Shown here: in pieces, positions 34,900 through 44,368 of the stretch
Position numbering within the stretch: position 1 is the first letter of the stretch
How the letters are laid out: the number at the start of each line of letters is the position of its first letter
Assembly (NCBI RefSeq): GCF_029318685.1
Contig: NZ_CP119677.1
Span: 3,649,001-3,713,000, forward strand
Direction of reading: 5' to 3'
Source: Ruminiclostridium papyrosolvens DSM 2782
GTDB lineage: Bacteria; Bacillota; Clostridia; Acetivibrionales; DSM-1351
DNA: 64,000 nucleotides
The notes under the pieces: generated by a model
The model's database searches: none
What the model was told of the DNA's origin: nothing
Seen by the model: only the letters and a program-made list of their open reading frames with translations
Translations under genes and position numbers: made by a program

Positions 34900-36138
34900 T
34901 CACCTTGCATCCTGCAAATTCTGATTTTCTTCTTCCGGTACTTTTGATATTTTTACAAGTACTTTCGTCTCACCTGATTGTGTAATGTTGGGCGGAAGCG
35001 TAATCTTTATGGGAATACGGTGTTCTCCTTCTTTAAGCCCGTTTACATCAACCTTTGCCGAAAGGCTGTTCACCGTTACATTAGCCATATCTTCCTTTTT
35101 CCCTTTTAAAGAAACCGACACAGGCTCTTTTATCTCATAAGCAAGTGTATTGTCATTTATGGTGCCTTCCAGAGTCATATCCCTTGGCTCAAATTTATAA
35201 GTCTTTACATCCAATGGAATAATCTTTACCTCAACACTAACTTCACGGGTAGAACTCACAAGCTTGAGTCCATTTGGTATCTGCAATAAAACCTGAGTAT
35301 TTAAAGTTTTATCTGCTTTATCAATATTTATCGGAACAGTCTTAACCTCATTAACTTTATCCATAATATCCGGTTCACCCGTAACTAGTATGCTGTTAGG
35401 TTTTACTGAATATTCGCCTTCAAGGAAGTTTTCCGCAGGAATACCTTGTGTAATAGGTATAACAGGTACTCTTTTACCTATCTCTATCTTTATGTCAACG
35501 TTAAGCTTCTTGCTTAATCCCGGCATCTCCACGCCTTTTTTGTCGTACACCTTACATTCCTTCCGGATTTCCAGATTTCTGTCAAGTCCGGTTACGTCAA
35601 CAAAGGCCTTTACAGAGCCAACCGAGGCTATAACAGTATCCACGTCCTGAATTGATACTGTATTTGGCCGTGCAGTTTTTGAAATTATTTCGTAACCTGC
35701 AGGAAGTTTGCCCTGAGTTTCCACCTGAACTATAAAAGGATTCTCCTCAATACGTGCCAAATCAAGTGTGATGGTTTTTTGCTTTAGCTCTATATTTTTA
35801 GGGTTAACTCTTTCCCTGCCCAAGTAAACAGGTGGTTCCAATGCAATAACCTTGTCATCTACACTTTTAACTTTTGACAAGTCAAGTGTTACTTCAAACT
35901 CACTGTCCTTTATATTATTAAGAACATCTCCCTTATCCCTGACATCCACTACAACGTATTTGTTGAAGTTTTTACTGTTCAGAACAAGTCCTTGTGATTT
36001 AAGACTCTCCTCATTTATTATATTTAATGGAACAGTATAATGTTGAGTCTGTACAGGGTTAATTGCAAACCACAGAGATATAGCAAATACTATTGAAAAT
36101 ATTTTTAATGTTAGATCCTTCTTCAGGAATTCTTTCAC
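34900..36138 (-). CDS. cdaR: YbbR-domain regulator of diadenylate cyclase
   Basis: A protein of 412 residues. A GTG start at 36138 overlaps the cdaA stop in a GTGA, with GGAAGGGG upstream; this beats a TTG six codons earlier. One N-terminal membrane helix (about 10-30: LKIFSIVFAISLWFAI) is followed by four YbbR-type beta repeats outside the membrane, each about 85 residues. CdaR binds CdaA and lowers or tunes c-di-AMP synthesis. The long YbbR region and coupling to cdaA match the family. Confidence 0.92.
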   Translation of the reverse strand: MKEFLKKDLTLKIFSIVFAISLWFAINPVQTQHYTVPLNIINEESLKSQGLVLNSKNFNKYVVVDVRDKGDVLNNIKDSEFEVTLDLSKVKSVDDKVIALEPPVYLGRERVNPKNIELKQKTITLDLARIEENPFIVQVETQGKLPAGYEIISKTARPNTVSIQDVDTVIASVGSVKAFVDVTGLDRNLEIRKECKVYDKKGVEMPGLSKKLNVDIKIEIGKRVPVIPITQGIPAENFLEGEYSVKPNSILVTGEPDIMDKVNEVKTVPINIDKADKTLNTQVLLQIPNGLKLVSSTREVSVEVKIIPLDVKTYKFEPRDMTLEGTINDNTLAYEIKEPVSVSLKGKKEDMANVTVNSLSAKVDVNGLKEGEHRIPIKITLPPNITQSGETKVLVKISKVPEEENQNLQDAR

Positions 36139-37019
36139 TTTGATTTCCCCTTCCAAAGTGCCAGCTTCTTGTTTACAGACTTCTTTTCAAGTAAATTTTT
36201 ATTTAACGCCTTTCGTAAAATATCAGGCGTAAGATTTCTGCTCAAACCGCCGTTTAAGGCATAAGATATTTTTCCCGTTTCTTCCGATACAACTACCGCT
36301 ATGCAGTCCGATACTTCCGTAATACCCAGCGCAGCTCTGTGTCTGGTGCCCAGCTCCTTGCTCAGGTTTGGGTTATCGGTAAGAGGAAGAAAACACGCCG
36401 CTGATTTAAGTTTATTATTCCTTAAAATCAAAGCTCCGTCGTGCAGCGGCGTATTCGGTGTAAATATATTCATAATCAGCTCAGCACTGACACTTGAATC
36501 AAGCCGTGTTCCCGTATTTATGATTTCACCTAGCTTTGTCTCACGTTCAACTACAATAAGCGCTCCGGTTTTTGTCCTTGACATCTCCGTACACGCTTTT
36601 ACTATTTCTTCTATTGTAAAAGTCGTATGTATAGTGATATCCTTTTCATCAAAACTGAAAAAGCCTTTAAAGTTGCTTCTTCCAATCTGCTCAAGTCCAC
36701 GCCTTAACTCAGGCTGGAATACAACTACCAGTGCAAATCCCGCAAGCTCTATAGTTTTGTTCAGTATATAAGCTAGTGTACGTAATTTAAGCCAGTCACT
36801 GAGCATTGCTACAACGAGAATTACAACAATACCCTTTACCAGCTGCCACGCTCTTGTCTCCTTTACAAGCTGAATCAGCTTATAAGTCAGATACGAAACA
36901 ATACTTACGTCAACTAGTGAGCGCAGTATTTCCAATGGCTGGGTAAATGGTACATATACCGATAAAAAATCCAATATGCTTTTAAAACTAACAGCAACAG
37001 CATCCAGCAAAAAATTCAC
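36135..37019 (-). CDS. cdaA: Membrane-bound diadenylate cyclase CdaA
   Basis: A protein of 294 residues; about 20 longer at the N-terminus than B. subtilis CdaA, so the GTG start at 37019 is uncertain. Three hydrophobic segments (about 35-110) precede the DAC domain, with the catalytic DGALIL at about 191-196 and TRHRAALG at about 221-228. It makes c-di-AMP from two ATP, a signal for wall, potassium and osmotic balance. First gene of cdaA-cdaR-dehydrogenase-glmM. No promoter was pinned down in the ~130 bp upstream. Confidence 0.94.
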   Translation of the reverse strand: MNFLLDAVAVSFKSILDFLSVYVPFTQPLEILRSLVDVSIVSYLTYKLIQLVKETRAWQLVKGIVVILVVAMLSDWLKLRTLAYILNKTIELAGFALVVVFQPELRRGLEQIGRSNFKGFFSFDEKDITIHTTFTIEEIVKACTEMSRTKTGALIVVERETKLGEIINTGTRLDSSVSAELIMNIFTPNTPLHDGALILRNNKLKSAACFLPLTDNPNLSKELGTRHRAALGITEVSDCIAVVVSEETGKISYALNGGLSRNLTPDILRKALNKNLLEKKSVNKKLALWKGKSK

Positions 37020-37150
37020 ACCCTTGTAAGATACATACTTTTACAGAAAAACACAAAGTCACATAATAATTTTATTATATTTACCGCATTCGTAAAATGG
37101 GTAAAATTGACTAATTTTTATGGATTTATAAAGCTATTTTTATAACACTG

Positions 37151-37252
37151 CTAACCTGCAGTAATAATTGAATATCCTGCCATCCCCAATGTGGTAAGCA
37201 GCATTATAATTGCAAGTATCAAAGCAACCGTTTTAACCCATTTCTTTTGCAT
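37151..37252 (-). CDS. 33-aa single-pass membrane peptide
   Basis: AGGAGG lies 5 nt before the ATG; stop TAG at 37151-37153. It has a basic N-terminus (MQKKWVK) and one membrane helix (TVALILAIIMLLTTLGMAG). The size and form resemble small Bacillota membrane peptides such as Prli42, a stressosome anchor, but the identity is not shown. It is 16 bp after nadE and may be cotranscribed. Confidence 0.65.
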   Translation of the reverse strand: MQKKWVKTVALILAIIMLLTTLGMAGYSIITAG

Positions 37253-37268
37253 AATAACCTCCTAAAAC

Positions 37269-39197
37269 TCATACATTTTTTAACTTATTCAACCATATTT
37301 CCACATCAGCATCACTTGGCATTCGCCAATCACCTCTGGGAGAGAGACTAATTGACCCCACCTTTGGTCCGTCCGGCAGACATGAGCGCTTGAACTGCTG
37401 ACTAAAGAACCTCCTTAAAAAGGTTTCAAGCCATTTTTTTATAGTAGCATTTTCATATTTGCCCGAGAAAGCCTGCTCCGCAAGTTTATAAATCTTATCA
37501 GGTTCAGCTCCGTATCTTACCAAATGGTAGAGGTAAAAATCATGAAGCTCATATGGACCTACAATATCCTCAGTCTTTTGCTGTATACAGCCTTCCTTGT
37601 CCGTTGGAAGAAGTTCGGGACTTATTGGAGTGTCCAGAACACTTAACAGTACATTTCTGATGTCATTGTTGAACAAGTAGTCTGCACACCATTGCACCAG
37701 ATATTTTACCAAAGTCTTTGGGACTCCGGAGTTAACCGCATACATTGACATATGGTCCCCATTATAAGTTGCCCAACCTAATGCAAGCTCGGATAAATCA
37801 CCTGTTCCGATAACCAGTCCACCAATTTTGTTTGCCATATCCATTAATATCTGGGTTCTTTCTCTGGCTTGAACATTTTCATAGGTGACGTCATATTTTA
37901 AAGGATCATGCCCTATATCCTCAAAATGTTTTAAACACGCTTCCTTTATATCTATACGGTGGGTTGTGACATTCATCAGCCTCATTAGTTCAAGTGAGTT
38001 ACCCAGAGTATTGGATGAAGTTCCGAATCCGGGCATTGTAACTGCATGAATATTCTTCCTGTCCAGCCCAAGCCTATCATAGGTTTTAACAATAACCAAC
38101 AGTGCCAGAGTAGAATCAAGGCCTCCTGAAATTCCTATGACACATTTGTTCAGACCGGTGTGCTTGAGTCTTTTACCAAGTCCAGAGGTCTGGATATTAA
38201 ATATCTCTTCACACCTCTTGTTTCTTGCATTTGGGTCTGACGGCACAAAAGGATGAGGATCTATCCACCTCTGGAGTTTACCTGTTTTATGCTCTGCTAC
38301 ACAAAATAATACTTTTCTGAAAACCATATCATTAGTGTTGTGCTTGAAAGCAGAGTTTTTAAATCTCTCATTAACAAGCCGCTGTATGTCTATATCCGAA
38401 ATAATCATTTTTTCATCAAAAGAAAACCTCTCTGTCCGGGCAAGCACCGAGCCGTATTCACTAATAAGTGAATGTCCCCCGAAAACCAAATCAGTAGTTG
38501 ATTCATTAGGCCCTGATGATGCATATACATAAGCAGCAGCACATTTTGCCGACTGCATTTTAATAAGTTCTTCCCTATATTCATGCTTTCCAACAATATC
38601 ATTGCTTGCGGACAAATTAAACAACAGCGTTGCACCATTGAGAGCCTGATTACTGCTAGGTGGTATCGGAACCCACAGGTCTTCGCATATTTCTATTCCA
38701 AAACAAAGGCCTTCCATGTTTGCAGCTTCAAATAACAGGTCAATACCAAATGGTACAGTCTTTCCGAGTATATTTACCGTTTCCGCAGGTTTGTCCAGCC
38801 CTGAGGAAAACCATCTCGCTTCATAAAACTCGCTGTAATTAGGTATATAACACTTTGGCACAACCCCCAGAATACTTCCGTTTTTAATAACTACAGCACA
38901 GTTGTACAGTCTGCTGTCCAAAGTCAACGGCATACCTACTATTATAACACATTCCATATGAGCCGTTTCAGAAATTATTACCTCTAGAGAACTTAATGCC
39001 CTTTTTTGCAGTGTAGTTTGTAAGAACAAATCTCCGCAAGTATAGGATGTAACAGCCAGTTCAGGGAATACAACAAACTGTGCCCCCTCGTTTTCAGCTG
39101 TTCTGACTGCCTTAATTATTTCCCCGGCATTAAAATCACAATTTGCTACTTTCAATTCCGGCACGATAGCTGCAACTCTAACAAATCCATAATTCAT
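37269..39197 (-). CDS. nadE: Glutamine-dependent NAD+ synthetase
   Basis: A protein of 642 residues, the length of the two-domain type. The N-terminal nitrilase-like glutaminase domain (about 1-290) holds the Glu in FPELA, the Lys in VVPKCY and the Cys in FGIEICED; the C-terminal synthetase has the ATP-pyrophosphatase loop SGGLDSTLAL (about 355). It converts deamido-NAD+ to NAD+ with ammonia from glutamine, the last step of NAD synthesis. AGGTGATAAAAA precedes the ATG. All active-site motifs are present. Confidence 0.96.
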   Translation of the reverse strand: MNYGFVRVAAIVPELKVANCDFNAGEIIKAVRTAENEGAQFVVFPELAVTSYTCGDLFLQTTLQKRALSSLEVIISETAHMECVIIVGMPLTLDSRLYNCAVVIKNGSILGVVPKCYIPNYSEFYEARWFSSGLDKPAETVNILGKTVPFGIDLLFEAANMEGLCFGIEICEDLWVPIPPSSNQALNGATLLFNLSASNDIVGKHEYREELIKMQSAKCAAAYVYASSGPNESTTDLVFGGHSLISEYGSVLARTERFSFDEKMIISDIDIQRLVNERFKNSAFKHNTNDMVFRKVLFCVAEHKTGKLQRWIDPHPFVPSDPNARNKRCEEIFNIQTSGLGKRLKHTGLNKCVIGISGGLDSTLALLVIVKTYDRLGLDRKNIHAVTMPGFGTSSNTLGNSLELMRLMNVTTHRIDIKEACLKHFEDIGHDPLKYDVTYENVQARERTQILMDMANKIGGLVIGTGDLSELALGWATYNGDHMSMYAVNSGVPKTLVKYLVQWCADYLFNNDIRNVLLSVLDTPISPELLPTDKEGCIQQKTEDIVGPYELHDFYLYHLVRYGAEPDKIYKLAEQAFSGKYENATIKKWLETFLRRFFSQQFKRSCLPDGPKVGSISLSPRGDWRMPSDADVEIWLNKLKNV

Positions 39198-39322
39198 TTT
39201 TTATCACCTAAATGTATTTTTATTATTTTTTCCATTTTTACCACAACCGATACTTCTTTCCCACAACGGGGTAATACTATGGTTTTATTTAGTGTATCAT
39301 ATTTATGTTTTTTTTTGTATAT

Positions 39323-40693
39323 TCAAACTTCGTTTTTGATATAGTATCTGCCTCTGGCGTTGCCATACTTATCAACATAATATTTTTTATTTAGAACTAT
39401 CTGATTAAGACAGGCAATAAATCTGTCTATTTCGTAAAACCCGTTATATATACCAAAACTAGCCCTCACAATTCCGGGGAATATACTATTGGGGTCTTTC
39501 ATCATATCTTCCATATCCTGCGCCGAATACCCCAGTAACCGCTCGCAATAAGGATGGGCACAGAAAAAACCGTTTCTTACAGCTATTCCTGCTTCATACG
39601 ATAAAATAGCAGACATAAGGGAATGATGTACACCCTCAACATTAAAAGGTATAACACCAATGGTTTCCTGAATTTCAGGGTGACTATAAAAGGTAATTCC
39701 CGGAATACTTTTCATCTTTTCATATGCATATTGCAGCAGTGCTGCTTCATGATTGAATATATTGTCCATCCCCAATGAAGTCAATGCTTTGATAGCTGAT
39801 AGCATTGCTGCTATTCCCAAGAGGTTTGGTGTACCTGCCTCATCCTTATGAGGAGGCTCCTCCCACCATATTTTATTATGTGTAACCAGAGAAATTGCGC
39901 TCCCTCCCTGACAATAAGGCAAGCCTTTCTCAAAGGCGGATTTAGGGCCTATCAAAGCACCGCTGCCATAAGGAGCATACATTTTATGAGCTGAAAATGA
40001 CATATAGTCTATGTAAGAAGCAGTTCTATAAGGTTTCATTTCCACCGGCAAATGTGGTACCAGTTGGGCACCATCTACGTGTATTTCCGCCCCATGCCTG
40101 TGTGCCAGCTCAGCTATCGTATTAATATCATTTAAGTATCCGGTAACATTAGACGCACCGGTGACTGTAACAAGCCTAACCTTATCCTTATACTTTTTCA
40201 GCTTATCCTCCAGATTATTCATGGACAGTCTTCCATAGTCATCTGTCTCGATATAGTCAACGGTAAATTTATCCCGCCATGGCAAGTCGTTTGCAGCATG
40301 TTCCATCCATGTGGACAGCACTACATCCCTTCCGTTTTTCTGCTGACTGAGTATGCACGCCAGTATATTTATTGCTTCTGTAGTATTTTTTGTATACACT
40401 ACAGTGTCATTGTCACGGTCTGCCTTCACAAAATCCTTTATAGTATTGCGTCCCTCTTCATATAAATTCGTTGATACAACAGACTTATACCCCTTGCCCC
40501 TGTGTACGGAGGAATACCAGGGTATAAAGCTGTCAACCTCATTAATTACAGACAGAAACGGAGGCGTGGTAGCTGCATTGTCAAAATTAATTCCCGTCGT
40601 GTATGAACCATTGTCCAAAGGTATTCTTGTATCCACTCCTGCTACAAGGTTACGGTATGAGTGCATATTGTTGTATCTAATGTTTTGTGGCAT
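39323..40693 (-). CDS. Class V aminotransferase, cysteine desulfurase-like
   Basis: A protein of 456 residues. NFDNAATTPPF at the N-terminus, HAANDLPW, VDGAQLVPHLP and the PLP-binding lysine in FSAHKMYAPYGSG (about 234) identify a fold-type I, SufS-like enzyme. A cysteine in NGFFCAHPYC near residue 370 could be the sulfur-transfer cysteine. It lacks an adjacent iron-sulfur scaffold gene, so the substrate is uncertain. Its ribosome binding site lies within the hairpin at 40696-40777 behind valS. Confidence 0.8.
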   Translation of the reverse strand: MPQNIRYNNMHSYRNLVAGVDTRIPLDNGSYTTGINFDNAATTPPFLSVINEVDSFIPWYSSVHRGKGYKSVVSTNLYEEGRNTIKDFVKADRDNDTVVYTKNTTEAINILACILSQQKNGRDVVLSTWMEHAANDLPWRDKFTVDYIETDDYGRLSMNNLEDKLKKYKDKVRLVTVTGASNVTGYLNDINTIAELAHRHGAEIHVDGAQLVPHLPVEMKPYRTASYIDYMSFSAHKMYAPYGSGALIGPKSAFEKGLPYCQGGSAISLVTHNKIWWEEPPHKDEAGTPNLLGIAAMLSAIKALTSLGMDNIFNHEAALLQYAYEKMKSIPGITFYSHPEIQETIGVIPFNVEGVHHSLMSAILSYEAGIAVRNGFFCAHPYCERLLGYSAQDMEDMMKDPNSIFPGIVRASFGIYNGFYEIDRFIACLNQIVLNKKYYVDKYGNARGRYYIKNEV

Positions 40694-40695
40694 AA

Positions 40696-40777
40696 AAATA
40701 CTCCTATCACTTGTTTAGGCTATTAACAGTATATTGGTTTATTATAAAACTGTTACCTAAGTGAATAGGAGTATTAA
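40696..40777 (-). promoter_or_regulatory. Long hairpin covering the aminotransferase ribosome binding site
   Basis: On the minus strand AATACTCCTATTCACTTAGG plus AACAGT pairs with ACTGTT...CCTAA...AAGTGATAGGAGTATT (one or two bulges), over nearly the entire valS-to-aminotransferase gap. The SD core AGGAG lies in the 3' arm, and the arm is followed by TTTTTATG. It can act as a valS terminator, an SD-blocking hairpin, or both. Confidence 0.7.
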
Positions 40778-40781
40778 TTTT

Positions 40782-43433
40782 TTACTTTTTCAAGCTTTCA
40801 AGTCTTTCAACTACCTTGTCATACATATCCTGATATTTTGCCTGTTTTGCCTTTTCTTCTTCAATTACCTTCTGTGGTGCTTTTGCAACAAAGCCTTCAT
40901 TGCTCAGCTTTCCTATTACTCTTTTTAGTTCTCCTTCAAGGTTTTTCTTTTCCTTTTCCAGTCTCTCAATTTCTTTCTCAATGTCTATAAGCTCATCAAG
41001 AGGAATGAATATTTCTGCACCGTGAACAACTGTTCCTACAGCATCAGAAGGAATTCCTTCCTTAGTCAGTTGTACTGTTACGTCAGAGGCACTTGCAAGT
41101 CTCTGGAAGAAAGAAGTTCCTTCTGTCAGAGTAGCTTTTTCTGCTTCGCCTGCTGCAACAAATATAATCTTTGCTTTTCTTGAAGGCGGAACATTCATTT
41201 CGGCACGGGTATTTCTTACGCTTCTGATGGCATCCATGATAATTGTCATTTTTGCTTCATCGTCAGCAAAGTTCAGTTCTTGGCTATACTCCGGCCATTG
41301 GGAAATCATTATGCTGTTGCCGTCATTTATCAGATGAGTATAGATTTCCTCTGTTACGAAAGGCATATACGGGTGCAGCAGCTTCATAGCGTTTCCAAGA
41401 ACAAAGTTAAGAACATACTGTGCTTCCAGTCTTCCTTCGCTTTCTCTGTCATACAGTTTTGGCTTAACCATCTCGATATACCAATCGCAGAACTCTTCCC
41501 ATATAAAGTCATATACTTTCTGCAAACCGAGACCAAGCTCAAACTTCTCTATATTTTCAGTAACCTCTTTAGTTACGGTATTTATTCTGCTCATTATCCA
41601 TTTATCCGCAATAGAAAACTTCTTTTTGTCTACCTTGCTGAAATCAAGGTCTTCGTCAAAATTCATCAGAACGAATCTTGAAGCATTCCATACCTTGTTT
41701 GCAAAGTTTCTTGCTGCTTCAACCTTTTCAGGTGAGTATCTCAAGTCATTTCCCGGTGAGTTTCCGATTGTAAGGGCAAATCTCAGTGCATCTGTACCGT
41801 ACTGAGCAATCACTTCCAGCGGGTCTATTCCATTGCCAAGGGATTTACTCATCTTTCTGCCCTGTGAATCCCTCACAATACCATGTATGAATACATACTT
41901 GAAAGGCTCCTGCTTCATATGTTCCATACCTGAGAATATCATTCTTGCAACCCAGAAGAATATAATATCATAGCCTGTTACCAGTACATCGGTAGGATAA
42001 AAATATTCCAAATCCTCTGTTTTATCAGGCCAGCCCAAGGTTGAGAAAGGCCAAAGTGCAGAGCTGAACCATGTATCCAGTGTATCCTGGTCCTGCTCAA
42101 TTCTCTTGCTTCCACATTTAGAACAGGTGTCGGGAGCAGTTCCCTGAACCATCATATGCCCGCATTCCTGACAATAGTATGCAGGTATTCTGTGTCCCCA
42201 CCAAAGCTGTCTTGAAATACACCAATCCTGAATATTTTCCATCCAGTTAAAGTATATTTTAGAAAATCTCTCGGGTACAAATTTAGTTGTTCCGTCCCTT
42301 ACAACATCTATTGCCGGTTCAGCCAACGGCTTCATGCGAACATACCATTGTTTTGAAATAAGAGGCTCAACAACCGTCCTGCATCTCTGACAAGTACCAA
42401 CATTATGTGTATGGGGTTCAATCTTTACCAGAAGTCCCAGTTTCTCAAGGTCCTCTACCATTTTCTTTCTGGCTTGGTATCTGTCCATACCCTTGTATTG
42501 ACCGGCGTTATCATTCATTATGGCATTGTCGTCCATTATCCTTATCTGAGGAAGATTGTGACGAAGCCCAACTTCATAGTCATTTGGGTCATGTGCAGGT
42601 GTTATTTTAACGCAACCTGTTCCAAATTCCTTGTCAACGTAGGAGTCTGCTATTACAGGAATCTCCTTGTTTACCAAAGGCAGCATCAAGGTTTTTCCTA
42701 TCAGGTGTGTATATCTCTCATCTTCCGGATTTACCGCAACAGCAGTATCGCCTAAAAGTGTTTCGGGACGGGTAGTGGCAATTATCACAAATTCATCAGA
42801 ATCCTTTACAGGATACTTGATATGCCAGAAGTTACCTGCCTGTTCCTCATACTCAACCTCTATATCAGATATGGAAGTATTACACTTAGGACACCAGTTT
42901 GTAATTCTTTCACCCTTGTATATAAGGCCTTTGTCATAAAGCTTCAGGAAAACTTCCTGAACCGCCTTGGAAAGTCCCTCGTCCATTGTAAAACGTTCAC
43001 GTTCCCAGTCACAGGAGCTGCCAAGTTTTTTGAGCTGCTCAACTATCCTGCCACCGTAAATCTTTCTCCATTCCCATGCCTTTTCAAGAAATTTCTCACG
43101 GCCCAGCATATCCTTTGATATACCATCTTTTGCCAGCGCATCAACAATTTTTGCTTCTGTCGCAATACTTGCATGGTCAGTTCCCGGAAGCCACAAAGCA
43201 CTGTAACCCTGCATTCTCTTTGTCCTTATGAGAATGTCCTGTAGGGTATTATCCAGAGCATGGCCCATATGAAGCTGACCCGTTATGTTTGGTGGGGGAA
43301 TCACAATTGTAAAGGGTTTTTTGTTCTTGTCAGGTACTGCGTGGAAGTAACCTTCATCCATCCATTTTTTATATAGCCTATCCTCAACCTGTCCCGGATC
43401 GTATTGCTTAGCTATGTTTTGCTGTTCATCCAT
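40782..43433 (-). CDS. valS: Valyl-tRNA synthetase
   Basis: A protein of 883 residues, the normal length. [15 protein letters not shown] holds the HIGH-type motif (about residue 55) and [11 protein letters not shown] the KMSKS motif (about 528). A CP1 editing domain lies between, with a C-x2-C...C-x2-C zinc-like insert (CQECG...CSKCG, about 420-440), then the anticodon-binding domain and a C-terminal coiled coil ([18 protein letters not shown]). It charges tRNA-Val with valine in the cytosol. AGGAGG precedes the ATG. A T-box leader lies upstream, beyond one small gene. Confidence 0.98.
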   Translation of the reverse strand: MDEQQNIAKQYDPGQVEDRLYKKWMDEGYFHAVPDKNKKPFTIVIPPPNITGQLHMGHALDNTLQDILIRTKRMQGYSALWLPGTDHASIATEAKIVDALAKDGISKDMLGREKFLEKAWEWRKIYGGRIVEQLKKLGSSCDWERERFTMDEGLSKAVQEVFLKLYDKGLIYKGERITNWCPKCNTSISDIEVEYEEQAGNFWHIKYPVKDSDEFVIIATTRPETLLGDTAVAVNPEDERYTHLIGKTLMLPLVNKEIPVIADSYVDKEFGTGCVKITPAHDPNDYEVGLRHNLPQIRIMDDNAIMNDNAGQYKGMDRYQARKKMVEDLEKLGLLVKIEPHTHNVGTCQRCRTVVEPLISKQWYVRMKPLAEPAIDVVRDGTTKFVPERFSKIYFNWMENIQDWCISRQLWWGHRIPAYYCQECGHMMVQGTAPDTCSKCGSKRIEQDQDTLDTWFSSALWPFSTLGWPDKTEDLEYFYPTDVLVTGYDIIFFWVARMIFSGMEHMKQEPFKYVFIHGIVRDSQGRKMSKSLGNGIDPLEVIAQYGTDALRFALTIGNSPGNDLRYSPEKVEAARNFANKVWNASRFVLMNFDEDLDFSKVDKKKFSIADKWIMSRINTVTKEVTENIEKFELGLGLQKVYDFIWEEFCDWYIEMVKPKLYDRESEGRLEAQYVLNFVLGNAMKLLHPYMPFVTEEIYTHLINDGNSIMISQWPEYSQELNFADDEAKMTIIMDAIRSVRNTRAEMNVPPSRKAKIIFVAAGEAEKATLTEGTSFFQRLASASDVTVQLTKEGIPSDAVGTVVHGAEIFIPLDELIDIEKEIERLEKEKKNLEGELKRVIGKLSNEGFVAKAPQKVIEEEKAKQAKYQDMYDKVVERLESLKK

Positions 43434-43466
43434 AAAAACAACCTCCTGTTTATTCTTAAATAAAAG

Positions 43467-43706
43467 CTATCTGAAAATAATTAATAAAGCAATTCCCGGT
43501 GTTGCCACAAGAAATCCTAACATTTTTATATTAAAAACAGCCTTGGTAAACTTGTATTCCTCTACTTCCTCAACAGTCATTTCTGTTTCATGCTCACAAG
43601 TCTGTTTTTTTGCCAAATCAAACTTCCTCACTATTGTTTTTGCCATATAAACAGTTATAAATCCAATAGCCATTAAGACCAGAGACAATATTTCAATTGG
43701 CTTCAT
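43467..43706 (-). CDS. 79-aa membrane protein between T-box and valS
   Basis: AAAGGAG precedes the ATG by 7-8 nt. Two hydrophobic helices (about 6-23 and 58-78) flank a charged cytosolic or outer loop (KFDLAKKQTCEHETEMTVEEVEEYK). No family is recognised. It is the first gene after the T-box and 33 bp before valS, so it is presumably controlled by uncharged tRNA-Val along with valS. Direct relation to tRNA charging is unlikely by its sequence. Confidence 0.75.
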   Translation of the reverse strand: MKPIEILSLVLMAIGFITVYMAKTIVRKFDLAKKQTCEHETEMTVEEVEEYKFTKAVFNIKMLGFLVATPGIALLIIFR

Positions 43707-43731
43707 GTCTTTTCTCCTTTCTGATTATAAT

Positions 43732-44020
43732 AAAAAAACTCCATCCAATATTTGGACGAAGTCTATTTCGCGGTACCACCAAAATTCACGAATAAATGTT
43801 ACAGGTCAAATTCCTATAAATCTATTGATGATCTCTGACGAGTTAACGTTCGCAACTCCGCTGCAGCCTACTGTTATTTCGGTGCAGAGCTCCCAAGCTA
43901 CCTTCTACAGTCCCGATCCGAAGCTTTTCACCAACCGCTTCTCTCTTTGGGTATCAACAAAACTGTATACTCCTCTTGTTCACAGCCTTTATTCCATATC
44001 ATTTCTTAACAAAAGCTTAT
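43732..44020 (-). promoter_or_regulatory. T-box leader (tRNA-Val sensing)
   Basis: The minus strand carries the T-box GGTGGTACCGCG, preceded by stems I-III (GAGGAGTA, AAAGAGAGAAGC, GGTTGGTGAAAAGC), and a terminator stem ACTTCGTCCA / TGGATGGAGT followed by TTTTTTTATT (43732-43760). Uncharged tRNA would stabilise the antiterminator and allow transcription into the membrane-protein gene and valS. A GUA triplet at 43901-43899 in GAAGGTAGC is a candidate valine specifier; I am not certain of that position. Confidence 0.92.
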
Positions 44021-44027
44021 TAAATTT

Positions 44028-44056
44028 ATGATATATAATATGAGCATTACTGTCAA
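44028..44056 (-). promoter_or_regulatory. Promoter of the T-box/valS transcript
   Basis: TTGACA (44051-44056) and TATCAT (44028-44033), 17 bp apart on the minus strand; it overlaps the last codons of the preceding 82-aa gene. Confidence 0.75.
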
Positions 44057-44301
44057 GTGTGATTTTCCTTGTCCTGTTCATCTGTTGTCACATCCGTTGT
44101 TTCATCAGTTGAAGAACGGTTATTTCTTTTGTTGTCACTGAAAAGCAGGGCAAAAGCCACTATCATAAGAACCATACCTACATTATTTACTGTTTTCGGG
44201 TTCAAATTAAAGGAAAAAATCCTGTCGAGTATACCATATAAAATCAATACTCCGGCTATTACTACAATTACAGTTAATTTGGTCTTTCTATTAAGCTTCA
44301 T
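44053..44301 (-). CDS. 82-aa two-helix membrane protein
   Basis: CGGAGAAG lies before the ATG. Two hydrophobic segments (about 9-28 and 38-53) and a hydrophilic, Thr/Asp-rich tail (TDETTDVTTDEQDKE). No family is recognised. It follows the AI-2E-type permease by 67 bp and precedes the T-box promoter, with the T-box -35 box lying inside its 3' end. Confidence 0.65.
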   Translation of the reverse strand: MKLNRKTKLTVIVVIAGVLILYGILDRIFSFNLNPKTVNNVGMVLMIVAFALLFSDNKRNNRSSTDETTDVTTDEQDKENHT

Positions 44302-44368
44302 ATCTTCTCCGTTTCAACACTCTTTTTATTTATATAATAAATAAACTTTTGTTTTAAAGCAATATATT

